DNA of 64,000 nt from Cymbomonas tetramitiformis (lineage: Eukaryota; Chlorophyta; Pyramimonadophyceae; Pyramimonadales; Pyramimonadaceae). The notes under the pieces are model-generated. The model was not told the origin of the DNA. It was given only the letters and a program-made list of their open reading frames with translations, and ran no database searches. Of this stretch, positions 33,001-40,859 are shown piece after piece. Numbering within the stretch: position 1 is the first letter of the stretch; each line of letters starts with the position of its first letter. Location of the stretch: contig LGRX02033392.1 of NCBI GenBank assembly GCA_001247695.2, positions 1-64,000 on the forward strand, given 5' to 3'. A program made the position numbers and the translations under genes.

Positions 33001-33766
33001 GCCGTTGTCCCCTAAAAACCAAAAAAGATGGTTTGATAAAGGCTTTAAACTTGTTTTCAGATTCCCGCACAACACCATTCCATTTATCCCGCATGGCTAT
33101 TGGACGGGTGATGACCCTTATGTGCTCCCAGGTGGTGGATGCTACAAGGACGATTACTCTGATGTTGTCATTATAGCCATAGATAGTGCACCCACTGATA
33201 CCAACCCAGCTTTTGATTGGAGACCCACTCAGAAAAAGATAGCAAGATGGTTCCTAAATGTTCTCCCCAAATCCAAAGTCACAAAAAAGAGATTAGAACA
33301 CACAGGAGTTAGCTTTGATATCTGGGAAGAAGTTATTAAGGAAAGAGACGAGGTACTTCCTTCCTCTCTCTGTCCATGGCCCACTCAAGATCCCCTTCGC
33401 CAATATGACGCTGTGTCTTATTATGGAGGTCACCACGACACGACAGTCACCGATACAAACTCCAAACCCTTTAGGAACGCTGTGAGATGGCCTAAAGTCC
33501 TTACACTTATGGGATACCTCCCCCCTGCATATAGCATCGTCCTTGGCGCAGTAGGTGTTCCCTGCAGAAAGATCAAACCACTTCTCAAGAAACTTTCGAG
33601 AGTCTGTAGGCAGCACACCAAAATTAGGCGTGATATGTTTCTGTTTAACACCCTCAATACTTCGAACACTGACCCGCACACAATTAATATTCCAAGCGAT
33701 GAAACCATGACTGAAATGGAAGCAGTACAACAGTCAAATGAATTTCTTCAAACCCTTCTACAGTAA
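30059..33766 (+). CDS. LINE polyprotein C-terminal half: RNase H, zinc finger, NPPF methyltransferase-like domain (copy B)
   Basis: The frame is open for 1,236 codons; as a part of a polyprotein it needs no start of its own. It begins with the reverse transcriptase thumb (WTAVSQGGYGI). RNase H spans about 31290-31800 with the four acidic residues in MASDGS (31304), SAEIAGL (31481), AIDSMAA (31562) and VDRTAKR (31766). A CCHC finger follows at 32113-32168 (CPHC, then H, then C). The last 420 residues contain FDGLAWDAYVDP, then VYGNPPFDG (NPPF at 32888-32899), then WILPLSP. NPPF/Y is the catalytic motif of N6-adenine methyltransferases, including Dam-type DNA enzymes and the mRNA-cap enzyme PCIF1. 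I cannot tell which family this is, or whether it is active. Confidence 0.85.
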   Translation: MKVTSAIANSTNNVAIELDKIIASFIIKYLSCPADTNHQIIWTAVSQGGYGIDSVFDVATASCITETMNTLCSVDEHKYWQHNHTDRITDPHLISLYRRNSNLWLKIMICNMNNEMRNSSISGFPLSHYATYSHTKDKRFNWFKRTSHIMAKLGYAIDSKNYPENEAGETALVTSLPRQLYMSRNVTSAIQKYNLKHTGSFLTPCGGMLKNWQESKTFFRLNGNRPPEWLTVIEKEMLQNPADPDPQARYVKKQYRDTIVPPDTGEFHWRGNGDKDSISLIYITSIDIEAGTIQYTEYNNNVRNPKTFNRIEGTKCLQYDFEYSITDDGCILIPAGLSIEYNGNTDPPPEVLAKVNDIKIHYDYISDRQHETIIARMKNKTAEENSEFSCPSDSEEETFPHNEKRNQMEDYDMASDGSLFAGKNSACSGAAYAIKNFDNGVPLIRKMNIPPSRTFTASGVFVKKDIQNPSSTSAEIAGLRFLLTEQKERLLKSMTPMVHAIDSMAAISAVTKDGRSMSARDKLREANRRDVQAVRLLLEELGFYTEGDHSKIILKWIRGHNNDKVHDRVDRTAKRASFRGGCYDISRYDPAKELPFSLFFFEVPILGDIRSHIRIIQRLSHYHNWKALQYQGKYLRMLNENNITPIKDISKITPKTFTATRSRELLGLQASPARSFKLGKFETETCPHCQVNTKCTFEHIQLECSGPNNSLSDLRAAQDAELRKIIAEEIPGEPKLLNPGKGTTYIQTKPSKLFPLADLGKDMDEELYLHALPEASMYRPSNTKKNTIAVSAKPEVNPDTGTVKYPELQYVRRKEFWKLLAWHRLSNREIPCSLEEYSNRAHDTHRALNACKFESGDPKNCYAIRRCLLDILVDDRNLDKNGCELFSNPLNAHPRIHSKRCIPTERMKTALRPFCHQGRIGFDGLAWDAYVDPITGIGRIVYGNPPFDGKDKGKSSAVMTTLEMGHKAANTVPGFSGTWILPLSPKNQKRWFDKGFKLVFRFPHNTIPFIPHGYWTGDDPYVLPGGGCYKDDYSDVVIIAIDSAPTDTNPAFDWRPTQKKIARWFLNVLPKSKVTKKRLEHTGVSFDIWEEVIKERDEVLPSSLCPWPTQDPLRQYDAVSYYGGHHDTTVTDTNSKPFRNAVRWPKVLTLMGYLPPAYSIVLGAVGVPCRKIKPLLKKLSRVCRQHTKIRRDMFLFNTLNTSNTDPHTINIPSDETMTEMEAVQQSNEFLQTLLQ

Positions 33767-34196
33767 ATTATCAAAAATTGCAACTAAAAATGACTTGGGG
33801 GCTTGGGAGTGCAAACTCCTGGCCCCCAACGGGATACATAGGGAAGGGGCCGTCCCCCCTCCCCTCCCCCCACCCCTTCCCCCCTGCCCCCCTATCCACC
33901 TTCTCTACGTCTCCAATAACCCTTCAGCCTTCGTCTTCCCTCCCCACCGCTCAGATTCAGCCTCCCCACCACCCTCCGGCCAAGGCTGCATCTCCTCCTT
34001 CTAGAGCTTTTTGCACTTAGCCCTGTGCTTTTTCTCTAGATGTGGCCTCGATGATGAGTCGAGATGAGCCCTCTGGGCGCGCTGTAGTAGTGGGAGTAGC
34101 CCCTTGTGTTTTCACAAGCCTGCTGGGCAGGGTTACCGCACTCCCAGGACTTGGTCCCTTCTGCTAGCGTAAATGTTATATTATTATTATTATTAT
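33767..34196 (+). other. Structured LINE 3' UTR with (TTA)n tail (copy B)
   Basis: Directly after the stop is a strong hairpin (GGGGGC-TTGGGAGT paired with ACTCCTGGCCCCC). A 50-base C-rich tract follows, then CTCGA/TCGAG, GCCC/GGGC, TTGTG/CACAA, CCTGC/GCAGG and GGAC/GTCC hairpins. GGGAGT and ACTCCC enclose the last set. The UTR ends GCTAGCGTAAATGTTATATTATT... in a TTA repeat. The same layout in copies C, D and E suggests it is the RNA structure recognised by the reverse transcriptase. Confidence 0.8.
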
Positions 34197-34198
34197 TA

Positions 34199-35987
34199 TT
34201 AACATCACCCCCACTAAAGACACTTCCAAAATCACACCTAAAACTTTCACTGCCTCTAGAAGCAGAGAACTTCTGGGCCTTCAAGCTTCACCGGCACGCT
34301 CATTTAGGATGGGGAAAACCGAATCAGAAAACTGCCCTTACTGCCAACCAAATACCAAATGCACCTTTGAACACATCCAACTTGAATGCCCAGGACACAA
34401 CAATAGCTTGAATGACCTTAGAGCTACTCAGGATGCTGAGCTGAGGAAAATCATTGCTGAAGAAATTTCAGGAGAGCCTAAACTCCTAAACCCTGGTAAG
34501 GGTACCACATATATTAAAACAAAACCGTCGGAACTTTTCCCTCTTGCTCACCTTAGACAGGATAAGGATGGTGAATTATACCTACACGCCCTACCTGAAG
34601 CCAGCATGTATCGTCCATCAAATTCAAAAAAAAGTACCATAGCTGTGTCTGCTAAACCGGTAACGGACCCTGACACGGGAACCGTTAAATACCCCGAACT
34701 CCAATATGTCCAAAGGAAAGAGTTTTGGAAACTTCTGGCTTGGCACCGCCTTTCCAACAAAGCAGTTCCATGTTCACTTGAGGAGTACTCGGATAGGGCC
34801 CATGACATCCATAGAGCGCTCAATGCATGCAAGTTTGAATCGGGCGATCCTAAAAACTGCTACGCAATTAGAAGATGCCTCTTAGATATTTTGGTCGACG
34901 ACAGAAACCTAGACAAAAATGGATGCGAACTCTTCTCCAACCCACTAAATGCCCACCCCAGAATTTACTCAAGAAGATGTATACCCACCGCAAGAATGAA
35001 AAAAGCCCTCAGGCCCTTTTGCCATCATGGGAAAATTGGCTTCGATGGTCTCGCTTGGGATGCCTATGTCGACCCGATGACAGGCACTGGCAGGGTTGTT
35101 TATGGTAATCCCCCTTTCGATGGTAAAGATAAGGGGGAATCCTCGGCAGTGATGACCACCTTAGAAATGGGCCATAAAGCGGCAAACACTGTCCCTGGAT
35201 TTTCAGGAATATGGATCCTTCCTTTGTCTCCCAAAAACTAAAAAAGATGGTTTGATAAAGGCTTCAAACTTGTTTTCAGATTCCCGCATAACACTATCCC
35301 ATTCATTCCACATGGCTACTGGACGGGTGATGACCCTTATGTTCTTCCAGGGGGTGGATGCTGTAAGGATGACTTTTCGGATCATTATAGCTATAGACAG
35401 TGCACCCAGTGATACCAAACCAGCTTTTAACTGGAGGCCCACACAAAAAAAGATAGCCAAATGGTTTTTAAATGTCCTTCCCAAGTCCAAAGTCACAAAG
35501 AAGAGATTAGAATACACGGGAGTTAGCTATGATATCTGGAAGGAAGTCATTAATGAAAGAGACAAGGTACTTCCCTCCTCACTCTGCCCATGGCCCACTC
35601 AAGACCCCTCTCATCATCAAGATGACATTAAGTCTTATTATGGTGGCCACCACGACACGACGATCACCAATGCTAACTCCAAGCCCTTCAGGAGCGCTGT
35701 GAAATGGCCCAAAGTCCTTACACTCATGGAGAACTTCCCTCCTCTATTTGGTACTGTTCTCAACACGATATATAGGGGTTTCCCGCGGAAAGACTAAACC
35801 ACTACTCAAGAAACTCTCCAGAATATGTAGGCAACACACCAAAAACAGGCGAGATATGTTTCTGCTAAACACTTCCATCGCATTAAACACGGACCCACAC
35901 ACAGTCGTCATTCCAAGCGATGAAACTCTGACAGAAGCAGAAGCAGTTCAAAAGTCGAATGACTTCCTACTTACCCTCTTGCACTAA
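34199..35987 (+). pseudogene. LINE zinc finger and NPPF methyltransferase-like domain (copy C)
   Basis: The frame holds the CCHC finger (CPYC, H, C at 34327-34390) and the NPPF motif (35107-35118) in the same surroundings as copy B (FDGLAWDAYVDP, VYGNPPFDG). A TAA stop at 35239 replaces the CAA of copy B in the phrase PKNQKRWFDKG. A deletion near 35375 shifts frame, and another shift occurs near 35770. The C-terminus (LLKKLSRICRQHTK) is recognisable to the stop at 35987. Confidence 0.85.
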
Positions 35988-36485
35988 TTTTCAAAGATTT
36001 GCAATTTAGAAATTCTCCAAGCCTTATTGCAATGGCTGGCGTTATAAAACAATAGGTCGAATTCTTGCTGGCTTTTAGGGTCTTAGGGCTCAGGTGGGGA
36101 CTGGGGGCGTCAACCCCCGGTCTCCGATTACCGGGAGGGACCCCCCTCCCCTCCCCTCCACCCTCCCTTTCCTCCGCCTTCCCTGGCCCTCGTCTCCTTC
36201 GTGCTCGGACCCCCTCGTTCTTCGACTTCCTTCCCCACCACCTTTAGATACAGCCACCCATCCACCTACCCGGCCACGGCTGTTATCTCTATCCTCTAGA
36301 TTTTTTTGCGCTTGCCCTGAGCTTTTTCTCCAGTTGTTTCCCCGTCAGATAACGGGATGAGCCCCCTCCTGGGGGCGCGCTATAGCAGTGGGAGTAGCCC
36401 CTTGTGTTTACCACTTGCCTGCTTAGCAGGGTAACTGCACTCTCAGGACATTGTCCTTTCTGCTAGCGTAAATGTTCTATTATTC
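35988..36485 (+). other. Structured LINE 3' UTR (copy C)
   Basis: The UTR has the same order of hairpins as copy B with different stem bases: GGGGACTGGGGG paired with CCCCCGGTCTCC, CCCGT/ACGGG, GCCCCC/GGGGGC, CCTGC/GCAGG and GGAC/GTCC. The C-rich tract is present. The tail is short (TCTATTATT). Confidence 0.75.
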
Positions 36486-37717
36486 TCTCAAACAAAGCAA
36501 TTCCATGTTCACTTCAAGAGTACTCGAATAGGGCCCATGATATTCATGTAGCACTTAATGCATGAAAATTTGGATCGGGCGACCCTAAAAACTGCTACGC
36601 AATAAGAAGATGTCTTTTAGATATTCTGGTCGATGACAGAAACCTGGACAAAAATGGATGCGAACTCTTCTCAAACCCACTAAATGCTCACCCTAGAATT
36701 CACTCTAGCAGATGACTGAAAGAATGAAAACTGCCCTCAGGCCTTTCTGTCATCAAGGAAAAATAGGCTTTGATGGTCTCGCTTGGGATGCTTATGTTGA
36801 CCCGCTTACAGGCATTGGTAGAATCGTCTATGGCAATCCCCCTTTCGACGGCAAAGATAAAGGGAAATCATCGGCAGTCATGACTACTTTGGAAATGGGC
36901 CATAAAGCGGCTAACACCGTCCCTGGATTTTCAGGAACATGGATCTTACCGTTGTCCCCTAAAAACTAAAAAAGATGGTTTGATAAAGGCTTTAAACTTG
37001 TTTTCAGATTCCCGTACAACACAACGTTTTCACATTCCATTCATCCCACATGGCTATTGGACGGGTGAAGACCCCTATGTTCTCCCAGGTGGTGGATGCT
37101 ATAAGGATGATTATTCGGATGGTGTCATTATAGCCATAGCCAGCAGTGCACCTAATGACACCAAACCAGCCTTTGATTGGAGGCCCACGCAAAGAAAGAT
37201 AGCCAGATGGTTTTTATATGTTCTCCCTAAGTCCAAAGTCACGAAAAAGAGATTAGAATACACCGGGGTTAGCTTTGATATCTGGGAAGAAGTTATTAAT
37301 GAGAGAGACAAGATTCTTCCTTCCTCCCTCTTCCCATGGCCCACTCAAGACCCCCATCCAAATGACATTGAGTCCTATTATGGTGGTCACCATGACACGA
37401 CAATTACCAATACTAACCGTAAACCTTTCAGGAACGCTGTGAGATGGCCCAAAGTTCTTACTACACTTTTGGGATATCTTCCCCGTTCGTATGGCACTGT
37501 CCTCAGCACAATAGGTGTTTCCTGCAGAAAGATTAAACCGCTCCTTAAGAAACTTTCCAGAGTGTGTAGACAACACAGAAAGAAAAGGCGTGATATGTTT
37601 CTGCTTAACACCCCCACTACTTTGAACACCGACCCGCACATTCCAAGCAACGAAACCATGACAGAAATGGAAGCAGTACAACAGTCAAATGAGTTCATTC
37701 AAACTCTCCTACAATAA
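36486..37717 (+). pseudogene. LINE NPPF methyltransferase-like domain (copy D)
   Basis: NPPF is kept at 36835-36846 with the same flanks as in copies B and C. Early stops lie near 36563 and 36715. The TAA at 36967-36969 is at exactly the same codon as in copy C. A small insertion near 37020 shifts frame, after which the C-terminus is open to 37717. It cannot encode a working protein. Confidence 0.85.
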
Positions 37718-38147
37718 GCTTTCAAAAATTGTAACTAGGAATGATTAGGGGGCTGGGAGTGTAAACTCCTGGCCCCCAACGGGACACCAAGGGGCGGGGC
37801 CGTCCCCCCCCCTCCCCTACCCCTCCGCCCCCTTGCCCCCCCTCCCCTAACCACCTTTCCCTTCGTCTTTAAAACCCCCTTAGGCTTCGACCTCCCTCCC
37901 CACCGCCTAGATTCAGCCACCCCTCCACCTTCCCGGCCACGGCTGCATCTCCGACTTCTAGAGTTTTTTCGCTTAGCCCTGTGTTTTTCTCTAGATGTGA
38001 CCTCGCTGATATGTCGAGATGAGCCCTTTGGGCGCGCTGTAGCAGTGGGAGCAGCCCCATGTGATTTCACTAGCCTGCCAGGCAGGGTTACCGCACTCCC
38101 AGGACTTTGTCCCTTCTGCTAGCGTAAATGTTTTATTATTATTATTT
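37718..38147 (+). other. Structured LINE 3' UTR (copy D)
   Basis: The hairpin after the stop (GGGGGCTGGGAGT with ACTCCTGGCCCCC), the C-rich tract and the four downstream hairpins match copies B, C and E. The tail is TTTATTATTATTATTT. Confidence 0.8.
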
Positions 38148-39370
38148 CCTGAGCCTAAAGTCCAGCACACCACCCGGAGCTGTGACTAGAGCTAACATGG
38201 CTAGGCAAGCGGAGCAAAATAAACAATAACAAACAGCTACTCAACTTCAAGGGTACGTATCGATATCTTTGATATTCTGATATATCGATAAATCAGTATC
38301 AATTGATATATTTTTTAACGACATCGGAATATTAGTATTGATCGATAATGTTTTTTTCATATCGGAATCGATTGATAAATCTTCGGAATTATTGGAATCG
38401 ATTGATATAATTTTTGCATATTACCCGCAGCTTAAGGTGGCTCATGGGGGCTTCTTCGGCGGTGTTTTCAAAATTTGGAGACATTTGTCGTCAAGATCTT
38501 GAGCTGCTCTTTCTGCAGTGTCTTATCAAAAGTTTGATCTGAGTTCATCTTGACCCTCAAAATCTCGGTTTAAGTAGGGTGGGTATTTCCCAATTTTCCT
38601 TAAGATGGCTTAAGCCACCTTAAGCTAATTGGCTACTATCCACCAGTCCTTGTAAGAGGACCACATTTTGACGGGGTCCTCTTACAAGGACCGGGTTTTC
38701 AATAATTTTTTTCGATGACTTAGCGAGCTCCTAGATGCGTACCCCCCGGTTGGTAATTACTTTGAGACTTGAAGTTTGGTAGGCTACGTCCCCCGTCGTC
38801 AAGATGCATGTATGTTGACAACCACAGTTGAGGTTTCCCAAGGGGGTATGCATTTTTTTCTTCACGTTTTTGTGCTATTTGCCGGAGTTTTATGTTTTGG
38901 GTCTATCCCCGCCACTTCAACCGATATTTTGATAGTCAAGATGACCCCGGATGAAACTTTTGACAATTAGTGAATAGCTTAGTCCTTGAGAAAGGACCAG
39001 AGTTTTCTCGTGAAATATCGATAAAAACACCCCTTCAAAGCGTCCCCTTTAAAAACAATCCACGGGTCACTTTGAGTATGCACCCACATGTCAGGATATT
39101 GATTTGACTCATAAATATGATATGCGATGGCATGTTGAGTCCCCTTGCGCCCTCGTAGAGGCAGAACTAGTAAGATTGCGCTGGTCCTTGAGAGAGGATT
39201 AGGAATATGGATAGTAGCCATAATTAGCTCACCGGGGGCTTCCTCGAAGACGCTTTCAAAATTTGGAGACCTGCGTTGTCAAGATCTCGAGCTGCTCTTT
39301 CTGTAGTGTCTTGCCAAAAGTTTGATCCGAGGTCATCTTGACCCTTAAAATCTCGATTGAAGTAGCATGG
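38148..39370. repeat. Non-coding repeat block inserted in the gypsy element
   Basis: 38240-38420 is AT-rich with repeated ATCGATTGATA. A 140-150-bp segment at 38438-38588 recurs in direct orientation at 39231-39371 (shared phrases TTCAAAATTTGGAGAC, GAGCTGCTCTTTCTG and TTTGATC). The interval holds a GTCCTTG hairpin at 38646-38692, a smaller one (GTCCTT/AAGGAC, 38983-39000) and no gene. The right repeat ends exactly where gypsy integrase coding begins, so it is probably a non-autonomous element with terminal direct repeats, but I see no target duplication. Confidence 0.6.
38646..38692. repeat. 17-bp inverted repeat GTCCTTGTAAGAGGACC
   Basis: The arms at 38646-38662 and 38676-38692 are fully complementary, with a 13-base loop. 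It is the relative of the hairpin at 5290-5337: GGCTACT precedes both and a T-run follows both. The arm sequence differs (GTAAGAGG against GTGGGAGG), but both arms changed together. Confidence 0.85.
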
Positions 39371-39960
39371 GTATGCAAAAACAAACGCATGATCTCCTGC
39401 CAGAAGGCGTCATTGAACCGCGGGTCCCGGTCAGACACAATCTTCATTGGTGCCCCATGATGCCGCCATACTGATTCGAAGTAGATTCTGGCCACCACAG
39501 CGGCGGAGCTGTCGCCAAAGTTCATTGGCACAATGTGCACCATCTTGGTCAACTTGCAGGTGAAGGCAACAAAGGCATCATTATCTCTCTCAGACACTGG
39601 TAGGCCAGTGACAAAGTCCACCGCAACATCCTGCCACGGTCTGTTGGGGATGCTGTGTGGATTCAACAGCCCATCTGGGTAGGTGCCGCGCGGTCGTACA
39701 GACTGGCATACTGCACAGGAGGCGACCCATGTGCCAACGTCCTCAGCAGCTCCGCGCCACCAAAATCGTCGCAACACCCTTTCCAGGGTTTTGTCTGTGC
39801 CGGTGTGGCCTGCGGAAAGTGACTCATGTGCTTGGCGGATCACCACCTCTCGCAGTGGGGAGTCCTCCCCCAGCACCAGCTGGTACCTGCCCGCCGCTGT
39901 GCGCCAGACCACATCGCCCACCAGTCTGAAGTCCTGCACACCTGCAGTGATTGATGGGGA
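39371..39960 (-). pseudogene. Gypsy integrase (truncated)
   Basis: The N-terminal zinc-binding HHCC motif is intact (AHES...GHTG...CAVC). The catalytic core has its first two aspartates (VDFVTGLP and VSDRDPRF). Sequence breaks after FWQEIMRLF, before the catalytic glutamate, where the repeat block begins. The enzyme would have joined element DNA to the host chromosome. Confidence 0.88.
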
Positions 39961-40099
39961 GCTGCTTTAACCCTGTCTCGCAGAGAGCGGCGGGTTCCCT
40001 TGCGTTCATATTCTGCTTTCAGGGCGCGGAGAAAGTTCAGGTCAGACTGGTGTGTCACCGCGTCCCCGAAGTCAGCAGCTTCCCCCTTCCTCAGGATGG

Positions 40100-40700
40100 C
40101 CGGTGGCTCTCGTGGGTGTCTTGTGCGAGCGGGCTGCGGCTTGGCTGGAGGAGCGTGTACAACTAGTACAAATGGCCAGCGTAGATCGAAGGCCTTCCCA
40201 TCCGGAGTCTCAAAGACCTGGTTGGGATCTCCCTTTTCATCATGAGTAGGAATTACCTCCACAATCTGCATACCAGCCAGCTTGTCTGAACAGCTTGCGC
40301 CATGCGGGCGGCTTAGACTGCAAATCAGGCAGCACGAATACAGCTGAGGTGCGTGTGCTCTGGATCCGCTCGCCACTCCTCGATGTACTTCTGCAGAACT
40401 GCCTCCACAGTAATGTGACCGGAGTTGTATGGAGGACTACACCAGACGTGAAGCCCTCGCCACTTCTCAGAGAGGCAGCCTGTCCAGAATCGATCCACCT
40501 GTCGGTTATGTCCACCAAGGTCGCAACAGGCGTCCACATCTAAGGCACCGAACCGATGGGCGTACTTCTCAAAATACTCTGAACGCACCCGCCAGTTTTG
40601 GATGTCCCCAGGAGTACATTTAGGTCGGCGGCTTCGAGGTTGGGTTACTTCAGGCGACTGTGTGCCCTCTGGGATCGCGGGGTTCTCCTCTTCTACAGAT
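40100..40700 (-). pseudogene. Adenine-methyltransferase-like (Dam-type) domain within gypsy pol
   Basis: Between RNase H and integrase the minus strand encodes YFEKYAHRFGALDVDAC, then WRGLHVWCSPPYNSGH (SPPY at 40427-40438), then in other frames FVLPDLQSKPPAWRKLF and a PDGKAFDLRWPFVLVVH end. A DVDAC-like strand followed about 30 residues later by [NDS]PPY, then a second strand and a closing Trp-Pro-rich segment, resembles phage-type Dam DNA N6-adenine methyltransferases. Such enzymes usually methylate adenine in DNA. At least two frame breaks (about 40330 and 40260) make this copy non-functional. It is not a normal part of gypsy pol. Confidence 0.65.
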
Positions 40701-40859
40701 ACCGCTGGTTGCTCCTCATGTACTGTCGACTCCCGCTGCTGCGGTTCTAGTGATGGTGACACCGCTGTGGGGCCTTGGTCACCAATGACCGCTGGTTCCT
40801 TTCGCAGCGACATACTCCTTGTTACTCTGCGCGAGGGTGTAACTGTCTTCTGCGCTGCA

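Larger units (their letters stand above)
25596..34196 (+). mobile_element. LINE copy B, longest copy, with internal RT deletion
   Basis: The copy runs from the protease ORF (its true 5' end may be at 23.7 kb or further left) to a (TTA)n tail at 34170-34196. It is broken by a 540-bp MITE at 28466-29005, a frame break near 29165 and a deletion at 30056 that removes the whole reverse transcriptase. The downstream half is otherwise open for 1,236 codons. Confidence 0.88.
34197..36485 (+). mobile_element. LINE copy C, 5'-truncated, joined to the tail of copy B
   Basis: The copy starts inside the region between RNase H and the zinc finger (AACATCACCCCCACTAAAGAC, compare 31980 in B). It runs through the methyltransferase-like domain and 3' UTR to TCTATTATT at about 36478. 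It begins directly at the (TTA)n tail of copy B with no spacer. Confidence 0.9.
36486..38147 (+). mobile_element. LINE copy D, 5'-truncated, joined to the tail of copy C
   Basis: The copy starts within the methyltransferase-like domain (TCTCAAACAAAGCAATTCC, compare 34750 in C). It ends with the 3' UTR and TTTATTATTATTATT at about 38147. It directly follows the short tail of copy C, making a three-copy head-to-tail series with B and C. Confidence 0.9.

Noticed and set aside
32500..33700. Naming the NPPF domain PCIF1 or Dam outright
   Set aside because: Only the short motif and its surroundings are visible by eye; without a profile or structure comparison the family cannot be chosen.
33985..34100. 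Possible hammerhead or HDV-like ribozyme in the LINE 3' UTR (GATGATGAG-like loop)
   Set aside because: The loop sequence is not conserved among copies and there is no GAAA and cleavage-site core; only the stems are conserved.
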